This document shows, in pieces, positions 8,588-16,535 of a stretch of 33,993 nucleotides of DNA; position 1 is the stretch's first letter; each line of letters opens with the position of its first letter. Below the pieces are notes generated by a model. The model made no database searches. It was not told the DNA's origin and was given only the letters and a program-made list of their open reading frames with translations. This DNA is from CAZXVU01 sp964644465 (GTDB taxonomy: Bacteria > Chlamydiota > Chlamydiia > Chlamydiales > SM23-39). The DNA lies in the NCBI GenBank assembly GCA_964644465.1, contig CAZXVU010000010.1:1-33993 (forward strand), in the 5' to 3' direction. The translations under genes and the position numbers were made by a program.

Positions 8588-9088
8588 ATGTCTAGTTTAG
8601 CAATTCGTTCTTCTCCACTTGAAGTAGGTTCCAAATTCCCAGATGGGGATGTGGTCGTCATGGACGGCAAAATGAGGAAAGTAGTGAAAATGTCGAGTCA
8701 ATTGACGGATCGAGACGTCGTTATCTTCCTTCCGGCGGCATTTACCAGAGTTTGCAGCGAGGAACACCTCCCTAGCTATGATAATGCAGAATGGGGAGAA
8801 TCAGGGTATAAGATCCACTGCATCTCTACTGACACAGTCAACGCTTTAGAAAAATGGAAAGACGATTTCTATGACCTTCAAATGAATATGATTTCTAATT
8901 GCAAACGAACCTTTTGTCCCGAACTACTCATTGATAATCCTACGCTGGGGGTTGTTTTCAAAAGAGCTAGCGCAGTAGTGGAAAAAGGAGTGGTCCAACA
9001 CCTCAATATTGAAGACGACTCTACTGAATGTACGATTAGCAGCGGAAATTCGACTTTGAAACAAATAAAAAAGAAAGAGGTCATCTGA
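8588..9088 (+). CDS. Prx5-like peroxiredoxin
   Basis: A 166-residue thioredoxin-fold protein likely to reduce peroxides with a redox-active cysteine. The catalytic motif reads PAAFTRVC (Pro49, Thr53, peroxidatic Cys56), matching the PxxxTxxC motif of peroxiredoxins and especially the 'PGAFTxxCxxxHLP' form of the Prx5 group (here CSEEHLP). The C-terminal half is divergent. Cys104, Cys109 and Cys148 could serve as resolving cysteines. It starts six bases after a perfect AGGAGG. The stop codon TGA overlaps the ATG of the next gene by one base, so the two are translationally coupled. It lies between a terminator and a convergent gene, forming a two-gene unit. Confidence 0.8.
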   Translation: MSSLAIRSSPLEVGSKFPDGDVVVMDGKMRKVVKMSSQLTDRDVVIFLPAAFTRVCSEEHLPSYDNAEWGESGYKIHCISTDTVNALEKWKDDFYDLQMNMISNCKRTFCPELLIDNPTLGVVFKRASAVVEKGVVQHLNIEDDSTECTISSGNSTLKQIKKKEVI

Positions 9089-9438
9089 TGAAGGTATCTG
9101 AGCAATTTAATGTAAATGCATGCAGTCTCGAAGAACTCGACCAGATGCTGCCAACTTCAACAGCTTATTATGACAGTATGGCGAGAGTGACGATCTCTGG
9201 TGTTGACAAACCGGTCCCGCTTGAAGATCTGGCGAATCGAGTCGTTAATATCAGAAACAACCGTGAAAAGTGGTCTTTAAACCAACTGAGTGCTCTGGAG
9301 CGCGTAGATAAGTGTTTAGAAACGCTCGACCAAGCTGCCCATAAAGAGTATAAAAGCTCCCTTCGTTGGTATAACTGGCTCTGCACTTCATCCTATAAGG
9401 AATATAAAAGGATAACAGTCGATGTAGAATATGGATAA
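9088..9438 (+). CDS. Small hypothetical protein coupled to the peroxiredoxin
   Basis: A 116-residue soluble protein with a predicted helical middle and an aromatic C-terminal stretch 'RWYNWLCTSSYKEYKRI'. No family recognised, and no signal peptide or membrane segment. Its start codon shares one base with the upstream stop (TGATG), which strongly suggests co-translation with the peroxiredoxin. The two cysteines (Cys12, Cys99, plus Cys76) give no obvious motif. It converges on radC with one base between the two stop codons. A partner or regulatory role with the peroxiredoxin is possible but only by position. Confidence 0.65.
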   Translation: MKVSEQFNVNACSLEELDQMLPTSTAYYDSMARVTISGVDKPVPLEDLANRVVNIRNNREKWSLNQLSALERVDKCLETLDQAAHKEYKSSLRWYNWLCTSSYKEYKRITVDVEYG

Positions 9439-9439
9439 C

Positions 9440-10129
9440 TTAATATCCTTTCTTCTCTTTTTTGATTAGACCTTGTTCGAAAAATGAGTAATAGGTGCCC
9501 CGTCCGATGATCAAATGGTCGGAAAGCTCGATGCCGACGATCTTGCTCGCCGCAATGAGGATTTGGGTCATCTCATGATCCCGGGGTGATGGGGTGGGGT
9601 CTCCTGATGGGTGGTTATGGGCGATGATGAGGCTATGGGCCTGGTGGCGGATGGCCGTGTGGAAAATCTCGCGGGGATGGACAAGAAGCTCGGTCAATGT
9701 TCCTTTAGAAATGATTTCTTTGTAGATATATGCGCGGCGCACGTCTCGTAGGATGATGAGTAAAAGCTCGGTTTTCTGAGAGGAGAGCTCGGGATAGATC
9801 AGATCGTAGACTTTTTCGGGAGCGTTGAGGATCGTCCCAGGATTTTTTTCTTCCAGCCGTTTCCAAAGGCCAAAAGCTGCTTTAAGCTGAACCGCTTTAG
9901 CGCTGCCGATCCCTTTCATTTCTTTGAGCTCTTCCAAAGAGGCTTCTGATAGAGCTTGGAGGGAACCGAAACGGGCTAAGAGATCTGCCGATAACTGGAG
10001 GACAGAACGGTTTTGAGTGCCGCTAGATAGAAGGATAGCGAGTAGCTCGATCGTTGAAAGAACATCGCTTCCATATCGAGCGAGCCTTTCTCGAGGCCGC
10101 TCTTGGGAAGGCAATAGCTTCATGGTCAT
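9440..10129 (-). CDS. radC: RadC/JAB-domain protein
   Basis: A 229-residue member of the RadC family: an N-terminal UPF0758 domain with a helix-hairpin-helix (about 55-90, including 'KGIGSAKAVQLKAAF') and a C-terminal JAMM/MPN+ metal site, HNHPSGDPTPSPRD, with His171, His173 and Asp184 as ligands. The historic DNA-repair role is doubtful and the true substrate is unknown. The ATG at 10129 overlaps the hflX stop by four bases (ATGA). An internal ATG two codons later is also possible. It is the last gene of the PhnP-like/hflX/radC run. Confidence 0.92.
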   Translation of the reverse strand: MTMKLLPSQERPRERLARYGSDVLSTIELLAILLSSGTQNRSVLQLSADLLARFGSLQALSEASLEELKEMKGIGSAKAVQLKAAFGLWKRLEEKNPGTILNAPEKVYDLIYPELSSQKTELLLIILRDVRRAYIYKEIISKGTLTELLVHPREIFHTAIRHQAHSLIIAHNHPSGDPTPSPRDHEMTQILIAASKIVGIELSDHLIIGRGTYYSFFEQGLIKKEKKGY

Positions 10130-11457
10130 AAGATTTCAAAATGGGCGACTTTCTTTTCCAAATGGCGGGGAATTTCAACATCGAGAAGGATGTCGTTTGC
10201 TTCATATTCGCAAGAGATGACTTTCCCTTCGCGCATCACTTCGCTGACAAGCGCATAATGACTTTGAGGGACGCGGAGATGGACCGTCTTCCTTAAGAGA
10301 GAGATCTCTCGGATCATGATCTCCATCAACTCATCGAAACCGGTTTTATTCAAAGCAGATATTTCGACAGTTTTCGGATATTTAAGCTTCATCCGATGGA
10401 TCATCATCCGGTTTTCACATTTGTCGATTTTATTCAGGACACTGATGATGGGACTCTTGGTGGCTTCCAATTCTTTTAAGACTTCGAAAGTCGCTTCCGC
10501 TTGGGCTTGCGCATTGGGATTGCTGACATCGATCATATGAAGAAGAATATCTGCTTGAACGGCCTCTTCAAGGGTGCTTTTGAAGGACGCGACGAGCTGA
10601 TGAGGAATTTTTCGGATAAATCCTACCGTATCGATCAAAAGAATTGCCTGGCGGTTGGGAAGCACGAATTTCCGCGTTGTAGGATCGAGGGTGGCAAACA
10701 ATTTATCTTCGACGAGGACATCGGCATCTGTCAAAGCGCGTAAAAGGGACGATTTTCCCGCGTTGGTGTAGCCGATGATCGCAAAAGTGGGAATGCCGCT
10801 TCTTTCGCGCCAGCGCCTTTGAGTCTTTCTCTGTTTCTTGATCTCTTCGAGGTCTTCTTGAAGCCGATCGATCTGTCGGCGGACAATGCGCCGGTCGATC
10901 TCAATTTGCTTCTCCCCTTCTCCCTTGGCAAATCCCGCACCTGCTCCGCCGGAGCGCTGACGGCTCAAGTGGGTCCACATCCGTCTTAAGCGAGGCATTT
11001 GGTAGCGGAATGTGGCGAGCTCGATTTGTATGCGCGCTTCCCGCGTCTGAGCTCGCTGCGCAAAAACGCCTAAAATCAGTTCGGTCCGGTCAATGACCAC
11101 CTTTTCTAGGATCTTTTCGAGATTGCGCTGCTGCTGCGGGGAAATTTCATCGTCGAAAATCACAAGATCGCAGTGGTGTTCGGCGATGAGTCCTTTGATC
11201 TCTTCCACTTTACCGCTGCCAATGAATGTCGCGGCTTCATATTGGCGGATCGGACAGGGCAATTTAAGCACCGAGTTAAGTCCGTAAGTGGTCCCTAAAC
11301 TTTCCAACTCTTCCAGTTGCTCTTCGCACTGGGACTTATCTTTTGTATTTAGATAGGTTCCAACAAGAATTGCTTTTTTTTGACCAGGGACTAAATCGTG
11401 CAGGCGGCCTTGGCCAGGTTTAGGTTGCTCTGTCGTATTCAACTCATGTATCGGCAT
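10126..11457 (-). CDS. hflX: GTPase HflX
   Basis: A ribosome-associated GTPase that splits stalled or stressed 70S ribosomes. From the chosen ATG the protein is 443 residues: an HflX N-terminal domain with 'FIGSGKVEEIKGL' (about 78-90) and the glycine-rich 'SGGAGAGFAKGEGEKQIEIDRR' linker (about 169-190), then the G domain with P-loop GYTNAGKS (229-236), DTVGF and NKID motifs. The frame runs open to 11547 inside the upstream gene. The ATG at 11457 has GGAG at a good distance and overlaps the upstream stop by only 14 bases. Chlamydia keeps the same hflX-phnP neighbourhood (CT379-CT380 as I recall). Confidence 0.94.
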   Translation of the reverse strand: MPIHELNTTEQPKPGQGRLHDLVPGQKKAILVGTYLNTKDKSQCEEQLEELESLGTTYGLNSVLKLPCPIRQYEAATFIGSGKVEEIKGLIAEHHCDLVIFDDEISPQQQRNLEKILEKVVIDRTELILGVFAQRAQTREARIQIELATFRYQMPRLRRMWTHLSRQRSGGAGAGFAKGEGEKQIEIDRRIVRRQIDRLQEDLEEIKKQRKTQRRWRERSGIPTFAIIGYTNAGKSSLLRALTDADVLVEDKLFATLDPTTRKFVLPNRQAILLIDTVGFIRKIPHQLVASFKSTLEEAVQADILLHMIDVSNPNAQAQAEATFEVLKELEATKSPIISVLNKIDKCENRMMIHRMKLKYPKTVEISALNKTGFDELMEIMIREISLLRKTVHLRVPQSHYALVSEVMREGKVISCEYEANDILLDVEIPRHLEKKVAHFEIL

Positions 11458-12235
11458 AATCAAACTCCAAAATAAGGCCATCGTAGGCAAGGCGCACTTC
11501 CTGGGGCAGGAGCGCATTCGCTTTCTCATGATCGAGGAAATGTCCAAGATGGGTCAGCCAAGTTTGATGAGCCCCAACCCGTTTAGAAAAAGCAACGGCT
11601 TCGTCAAAAGAAAGATGCAGCTTGGTAGGTTCTGGCCGGAGAGCGCTCAAGACAAGAGTGCGCACTCCTTTCAATTCTTGATAAATCGACTCGTCGTAAT
11701 CGCGAATGTCTGAAACATAGGCAAAATCACCAATCCGAAAACCTGTCACTTTCATTCCACCTTGGGAATAGCTGAAATAGTGCATCCGAATCCCTAAAAA
11801 CTCCGTATCGCCAATATCTTTGGTCAAAATATGGAATTCCAGCTGTGCGCTGAGACTGCCCTTGTTTTTAGGAGGTTCGAAGAAATAGTCATACCGTTTC
11901 TTGATATCTTGATAGGAATCATAGGACAAAAGGCAGGGAAAAGGCTTTTTTTGCAGAACATAAAAAATCCGCAGTTCGTCTATTCCCGCAATGTGATCGT
12001 AGTGGGTGTGGGTTAAAATAAGACCGTCTAGATGATTGATCTTATATTTGATGGCCTGAGAATAGAAATCGGGGCCGACATCGAGAAGAAGGGTTTTTCC
12101 TTTGAGGTGGAAGATTCCTGAGGGCCTCAGACGCTTATTGAATGGGGATGTCGAAGTACAAACGGAACAGGAGCAGCCGATCCTTGGAACGCCTGTTGAA
12201 GCGCTAGTGCCTATAAAAAGAAAGGTGCCTCTCAT
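11444..12235 (-). CDS. Metallo-beta-lactamase-fold hydrolase, PhnP-like
   Basis: A 263-residue hydrolase of the metallo-beta-lactamase superfamily with metal motif HTHYDH (76-81), an N-terminal beta hairpin 'GTFLFIGTSASTGVPRIGC' and the family Cys-x-Cys-x2-Cys cluster (Cys21, 23, 26). PhnP itself cleaves cyclic phosphodiesters in phosphonate catabolism. As no phn genes are present here, the substrate is unknown, and a cyclic-nucleotide or RNA-end phosphodiesterase is as likely. The start codon lies in the loop of a hairpin with terminator character (see 12215-12244), but the N-terminal sequence matches the family from this Met onward and no later start fits. hflX begins 14 bases before its end. 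Confidence 0.87.
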   Translation of the reverse strand: MRGTFLFIGTSASTGVPRIGCSCSVCTSTSPFNKRLRPSGIFHLKGKTLLLDVGPDFYSQAIKYKINHLDGLILTHTHYDHIAGIDELRIFYVLQKKPFPCLLSYDSYQDIKKRYDYFFEPPKNKGSLSAQLEFHILTKDIGDTEFLGIRMHYFSYSQGGMKVTGFRIGDFAYVSDIRDYDESIYQELKGVRTLVLSALRPEPTKLHLSFDEAVAFSKRVGAHQTWLTHLGHFLDHEKANALLPQEVRLAYDGLILEFDYADT

Positions 12236-12244
12236 AGAGGCACC
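12215..12244 (-). terminator. Terminator-like hairpin enclosing the start codon of the PhnP-like gene
   Basis: GGTGCCTCT (12244-12236 read on the minus strand) and AGAGGCACC (12232-12224) form a perfect nine-pair stem. The three loop bases are the ATG of the downstream gene, and TTTCTTTTT follows. It lies 25 bases after the stop of the small gene at 12269-12577. It could terminate that gene, attenuate the PhnP-like/hflX/radC run, or both. Confidence 0.6.
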
Positions 12245-12268
12245 ATATTACAGTAAGAGGAGAAATGA

Positions 12269-12577
12269 TTATAGTGTTTTTAGAGTCGTTTCGGCTTGTT
12301 TGATTTCGCTGATGAAGTCGGTGAGAAAGCAGATATCTCCAGTCTTGTTGAAAAAGAAGTAGGCGTCGCCAAAATGGGCCACGAGTTTTCGAATCATCGT
12401 GGAATGTGAACTATAAGGACATAAATCTTGAAGCTGTTCAATCAACTCATAAACTTGATACTGGAATTCAGCATCTCCCTCATGAGTAGGGATGTGAGGA
12501 ACTAGTCCTTCTAGCTCTTGCAGGTCTCTGAGCGCTTCCGCTTCGACCTCAGTATAACAGAACTTTGGGTATGACAT
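12269..12577 (-). CDS. Small hypothetical protein
   Basis: A soluble, acidic protein of 102 residues from the ATG at 12577 (106 from the ATG at 12589). The shorter start is chosen because GGAGA lies seven bases upstream and because an extended -10 box at 12597-12605 would place the transcript start near 12590, making the longer form leaderless. Sequence features are a helical Glu/Leu-rich half ('ALRDLQELEGLV', 'VYELIEQLQDL') and a 'HFGDAYFFFNKTGDICFLTDFI' stretch suggestive of beta strands. No family recognised. It is followed by the hairpin at 12215-12244. Confidence 0.6.
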   Translation of the reverse strand: MSYPKFCYTEVEAEALRDLQELEGLVPHIPTHEGDAEFQYQVYELIEQLQDLCPYSSHSTMIRKLVAHFGDAYFFFNKTGDICFLTDFISEIKQAETTLKTL

Positions 12578-12596
12578 AGTGTTCTCCATACCCTAT

Positions 12597-12605
12597 ATTA
12601 TATCA
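12597..12605 (-). promoter_or_regulatory. Extended -10 promoter of the small gene at 12269-12577
   Basis: On the minus strand TGATATAAT gives a TGn extension directly joined to a perfect TATAAT box. No good -35 hexamer was seen at the usual distance, as expected for extended -10 promoters. The surrounding bases are AT-rich. Confidence 0.5.
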
Positions 12606-12647
12606 CATTCCGAAGAATTATATAATGAAAATTTTAATCCACAAACA

Positions 12648-13664
12648 TCAGACGCTTAATGACTTATATAAGTCATTGGGCTCCAATTGGTCCCGATTTT
12701 CCAGGATTGCCTCAGCTAAGGCTTTGCCTAGAAAGGCATGATAAAGGAGCCCTCTAGACCCCAATCCAGTAAAAACCCAGGTTTTTGGGGCAATTTTAGC
12801 GGCTATAGGCCGGTAGCCTTCTTTTCTTGTAATACGGACCCCTGCCCGAATTTCAACCACTTCGAAGTCCCTTGCCGGGGGGTAAAAAACGGCTGCTTTC
12901 TTTAAGAGTTCGAGAGCTTTTTCCGGTACTGGGTCCAGGGTAGAAAATTCCCGTTCATAGGTAGATCCAACCTGGCAAAAAGAGGGATCGGAAGTCGGTG
13001 TAATATGGCCTTGCGAAAGAAGGCTGAAAGGAAGCCGCTCTTTCCAACGGCAAAGGAGGGTTTGCCCTTTGGTGCATTTTAACGGTAAATTTCTGCACTC
13101 TTCGAAAGAAAGGGATTCAAAACCTGCGGTGATGACCACAGCATCGAAATCGGCAAGCTCTTTGAGGGAACGAATCGATTGGAGTTCCAGCTTTGCCCCT
13201 TTTTTTTCGCATGCCTGCCACAGACCTTTTAAATAGAGATGGGAATAAACCGTTGTTCCCTGAGAAATCCATAAAGCGGGAGCTTGAGGCAAGCCCTGGA
13301 TAAATTCTCTGCAGTCTTTCTTCCAAACGGCATCAGGATCTGTATCGGCCAACTGTTTAAAATCTCTTTTTTGCTCCTCAGAAATAGCGATGCGCAGCAC
13401 GCCGCTTTGTTCTGAAACAGCCTGTCCCAGAGCTTTTTCAGCAACTTGGATCCATTGAAGACTTTCTTTCATCGCTTCAGCAGATTGCCAGGAACGAAGA
13501 GCTTGTTTGCCGGGAAATGGATGTAAAAGACCGGTGGAAACGCCAGAGGCTCCGCCCCCTATTCCCCGTGGATCGAAAAGAGTTGCTGAAACATAGGGAT
13601 TTTGAAGCAAAGGCCAAAGAGTTCCGAGGCCAGCCACGCCTGCGCCAATGATCGCTATTTTCAT
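12648..13664 (-). CDS. FAD-dependent oxidoreductase of the DAO family (DadA-like)
   Basis: A 338-residue protein with an N-terminal Rossmann dinucleotide-binding motif, IIGAGVAGLGTLW (GxGxxG at 7-12) followed by 'FDPRGIGGGASGVSTGLLHPFPG', and a C-terminal FAD contact 'TGLGSRGLLYH' near 302-312. This layout is that of glycine/D-amino-acid oxidases and the MnmC C-terminal domain. Chlamydia has a related gene called D-amino-acid dehydrogenase near mdhC (CT375 as I recall). The substrate cannot be assigned. The ATG overlaps the stop of the upstream membrane-protein gene by four bases, so they are co-transcribed. Confidence 0.85.
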   Translation of the reverse strand: MKIAIIGAGVAGLGTLWPLLQNPYVSATLFDPRGIGGGASGVSTGLLHPFPGKQALRSWQSAEAMKESLQWIQVAEKALGQAVSEQSGVLRIAISEEQKRDFKQLADTDPDAVWKKDCREFIQGLPQAPALWISQGTTVYSHLYLKGLWQACEKKGAKLELQSIRSLKELADFDAVVITAGFESLSFEECRNLPLKCTKGQTLLCRWKERLPFSLLSQGHITPTSDPSFCQVGSTYEREFSTLDPVPEKALELLKKAAVFYPPARDFEVVEIRAGVRITRKEGYRPIAAKIAPKTWVFTGLGSRGLLYHAFLGKALAEAILENRDQLEPNDLYKSLSV

Positions 13665-14491
13665 TTTTGGGTCTTCGCGTGGAGAATCTGATAGCTTTCC
13701 GCTGCAAAATTAAAAAAGAAAATCACAGCCGGAGTGAGGAGCGCGCAGAAAGGGAGCATGATAAAAAACCATTCGAGGCCGATCGACAAAGAGCGCTCTG
13801 CGACCAAAAAGCTCACATTCGTCAGAAGAGCGGCTAGGCTTAAAATTCCCACAAGAAAACAAAGGGGGATCAAAGCGATAAAAAAGAGGACAAGGCCGGT
13901 GAAAAGACGGGATTGCAAAACCTGTAATACTCTTTTTGCCAAAGAGACTCTTTTCAAAGGCTGCAATGCTGCTGCGGGGGCCACAAAAAATAAGAGTCCC
14001 AGATTAAAAATGCAAAGAAGAATCGAGCCGAAAATCAATAGGAAAGGGGCGAAAGAAAATACGACTCCAAAAAAATCTCCAATATGAGGGATCTCTTTTA
14101 ATAAGAAGAAAAGACCGAGCAAAATCCAGAGAAAAAGATAGACTAAGATGGGGGGAACTGAAAGATAAGAGGTTCCAACGATCAAGTCCACTGAGCCTGC
14201 AATCAGCCGTCTAAAGCTCAATGAAAGATGCTTCACTTCATGAACGTGGATCCGTACAAGAAGCACTCCCAAAGCCAATAGAATTCCAGAGGAAAGAAGA
14301 ATCGGCAGAAATACAAGGCTCATCGCAACCCAATCGCTTGTCTCGAAAGCGACGGCGCGGCAAAAAACAATCAATATTCCGCAAAGCACGAGAACAGGAA
14401 AAGCCAAGAGGATTTTCCTCCTAGAAAAGGAAAATAGAATGGCGCGGTTAAAAGCTTTTTCAAGATCAGCCCAAGACATGCGTACGATCAT
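13661..14491 (-). CDS. Polytopic membrane protein of unknown function
   Basis: A 276-residue inner-membrane protein with about six hydrophobic segments (roughly at 30-50, 60-85, 105-135, 140-170, 195-220 and 240-265). The frame is open to a TTG at 14521. The ATG at 14491 is chosen (with GGAA about 12 bases upstream), and a second ATG follows at 14479. The N-terminal 'MSWADLEKAFNRAILFSFSRRKI' is an amphipathic cytoplasmic leader. No transporter signature recognised. It overlaps the DadA-like gene by four bases and is divergent from the gene at 14603. Confidence 0.7.
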   Translation of the reverse strand: MIVRMSWADLEKAFNRAILFSFSRRKILLAFPVLVLCGILIVFCRAVAFETSDWVAMSLVFLPILLSSGILLALGVLLVRIHVHEVKHLSLSFRRLIAGSVDLIVGTSYLSVPPILVYLFLWILLGLFFLLKEIPHIGDFFGVVFSFAPFLLIFGSILLCIFNLGLLFFVAPAAALQPLKRVSLAKRVLQVLQSRLFTGLVLFFIALIPLCFLVGILSLAALLTNVSFLVAERSLSIGLEWFFIMLPFCALLTPAVIFFFNFAAESYQILHAKTQK

Positions 14492-14602
14492 ATCAAAATA
14501 GGTTCCAAATGCGAAATCCAAAAATTCATCCAGAGCGTAAACAAATTCTTTGATGAAAAATTTCTTTGTTTTCGAGGGATATGGGAGGTATTATTTTACC
14601 CC

Positions 14603-15613
14603 ATGATAAATGCAATTTGTCCAATGCCTACGAGCCAACTGAAAGAATGGCTCCACGAATATGTGCTCCGCCCTTTTCTTGAAGGGATCGAACGGCTGAA
14701 GAGAGCTTGGGAGGGAGTCAACTTCCATTCCATCTATCGGAATAAACTTACCTGGAAAGAACGGGTCATCTCGATTTTGACGGGCGTTGTCCTCACATTT
14801 TTCCCCTTCATCAATCTCGTCATTTGGCAATGGTGGATGATATTTGGAAAACCGGAAGTTCTTACGGAGCCATACAGATCTGGAGAAGAAACAGGCCCCT
14901 TGATCCAAATGCCTTATCAGTCAATTGACCTGCAGCTTTCATCAAGACCAGCAACTGAAGAACGAACTGCCCCTGCTGCAGGTGCAGCGGCAGCTCCAGT
15001 AGCTGAAGTTGCCGCCCACCGTGTTCAGAAAATGGTTTTTTCTGATAAGACGCACGACATCACACACATGTCGAATTGGAGGGTAGAACATTTCCCAGAT
15101 ATGATTTTGGCGCATAAAGATGGCTCTGAGAACCGGATTACAACGCGATATGATTCTAACTGGAATTTGCAAGAATATGATTACATCGCACCCGATGGGG
15201 GCCATTTACATGCTGTGTTGGAAGGTCGAAAAATGTCCATTGTGGGAGATCCCGCAGGAGAACCAAGACGGATCAAGGAACACCATTTAACGGAAAATTG
15301 GCCTTGGCTCCAGCAGGTCACTTTGGGATTGAGGAATTTTGTCCTATCTTCAGATAAAATCACCCGTTTCTATGGATTGCATCCTAAAGACTATTCAATC
15401 ATGAATGTGCAAGCAAAAAAAGTAGGACTCCAAGATGTGCCTGGAATCGGGCAGATGATGAAAGTTGAAGTAAGTCTGGCTGGATGGCGCTCTTATTTTT
15501 GGAAAGCGGAAATTTGGCTGCATCCAGAGACAGGGCTTCTGCATAAAATGCTTGCCAGCGCGGGTCCTTTTGCTCCTGTTACCTTGACAGAACTTGTCCA
15601 AAATAATCAGTAG
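14603..15613 (+). CDS. Single-TM hypothetical protein with Ala/Pro linker
   Basis: A 336-residue protein: a basic, amphipathic N terminus (1-54), one hydrophobic segment (about 55-80), an Ala/Pro-rich low-complexity linker (about 121-137, 'ERTAPAAGAAAAPVAEV') and a beta-rich C-terminal domain (about 140-336) with many Trp and Tyr. The layout suggests a membrane-anchored protein with the C-terminal domain either periplasmic or, if exported, in the host. GGGAGG is 14 bases upstream of the ATG, and a small imperfect hairpin lies between them with the start codon in its stem. The 3' end overlaps the convergent iminopeptidase-like gene by 35 bases. No family recognised. Confidence 0.7.
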   Translation: MINAICPMPTSQLKEWLHEYVLRPFLEGIERLKRAWEGVNFHSIYRNKLTWKERVISILTGVVLTFFPFINLVIWQWWMIFGKPEVLTEPYRSGEETGPLIQMPYQSIDLQLSSRPATEERTAPAAGAAAAPVAEVAAHRVQKMVFSDKTHDITHMSNWRVEHFPDMILAHKDGSENRITTRYDSNWNLQEYDYIAPDGGHLHAVLEGRKMSIVGDPAGEPRRIKEHHLTENWPWLQQVTLGLRNFVLSSDKITRFYGLHPKDYSIMNVQAKKVGLQDVPGIGQMMKVEVSLAGWRSYFWKAEIWLHPETGLLHKMLASAGPFAPVTLTELVQNNQ

Positions 15614-16535
15614 CCCTGACTAATCCATCAGCGATTCCCGGTTCGCTGGCAGCATGGCCCGCATCTTTGATGACCTCGAATTCCGCTTCCGGCCAGGCTT
15701 TATGCAGATCCCAAGCACTTTCCATGGGACAAACTATATCGTAGCGCCCTTGGATGATCCTCGAAGGGACTCTTCTGATTTTTCCAATCTGTTCCAAGAG
15801 CCAATTATCGGTCTTGAAGAAGCAATGATTCACAAAATAATGGCACTCAATCCGCGCGACCGCATCGGCATGATCTCCTTCTGTGAATTGGAGAAAGAGG
15901 TTCGGATCGAAAATCAGTTTCAAAGTAGCCCCTTCCCATCCAGCCCAAGCGGAGGCAGCTCTTCTTCTTTCTGCGGCATCCTTTGAAATAAGCCGCCGAT
16001 AATAAGCCTTCATCAAGTCTCCTCGCTCCTCCATCGGGATCGGATCGAGATATTTCTCCCATTCATCGGGAAATAAGTGATGGGCGCCGAATTGATAAAA
16101 CCAGTGGAGCTCTTTTTTTCTTCCGAGAAAAATGCCGCGCAAAACCAATGCCAGGACACATTCAGGATGGCTTTCGGCGTAGGCGAGCGAAAGGGTGCTT
16201 CCCCAGGAGCCTCCGAAAACAAGCCATTTATCGATCTTTAGATGCTTCCTCACCTTCTCGATATCATCAACAAGATGCCAAGTCGTATTGTCTACTAAAG
16301 AGGAATGGGGGCGGCTTTTCCCGCAGCCCCTTTGATCGATCAACACGATGCGAAACACTTTGGGATCAAAAAAACCGCGATGGCTCGGCTCAGTTCCCGA
16401 TCCAGGTCCGCCGTGCAAAAAAATGGCGGGCACGCCTTTTGGATTGCCGCTTTCTTCCCAGTAGATCTGATGGCCAGACCCTACATCTAAAAAACCTGTT
16501 TTGTAAGGCTCAATCGGAGGATATTTCGCTTTCAT
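15579..16535 (-). CDS. pip: Proline iminopeptidase-like alpha/beta hydrolase (S33)
   Basis: Likely removes N-terminal proline from peptides in the cytoplasm. The 318-residue protein carries the S33 signature HGGPG (41-45), the 'DQRGCGKS' strand turn (67-74), the nucleophile elbow GGSWGS with Ser110, Asp266 in 'QGRYDIVCP' and His294 in 'DAGHAASEPG'. Length and motif order match bacterial proline iminopeptidases. The ATG overlaps the citrate synthase stop by four bases (ATGA), so it is co-expressed with gltA. The 3' end overlaps the convergent gene by 35 bases. Confidence 0.92.
   Translation of the reverse strand: MKAKYPPIEPYKTGFLDVGSGHQIYWEESGNPKGVPAIFLHGGPGSGTEPSHRGFFDPKVFRIVLIDQRGCGKSRPHSSLVDNTTWHLVDDIEKVRKHLKIDKWLVFGGSWGSTLSLAYAESHPECVLALVLRGIFLGRKKELHWFYQFGAHHLFPDEWEKYLDPIPMEERGDLMKAYYRRLISKDAAERRRAASAWAGWEGATLKLIFDPNLFLQFTEGDHADAVARIECHYFVNHCFFKTDNWLLEQIGKIRRVPSRIIQGRYDIVCPMESAWDLHKAWPEAEFEVIKDAGHAASEPGIADGLVRATDYFGQVLSR

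Noticed and set aside
11458..11547. Extended HflX start
   Set aside because: It would overlap the PhnP-like gene by over 100 bases, while the ATG at 11457 has a good GGAG.
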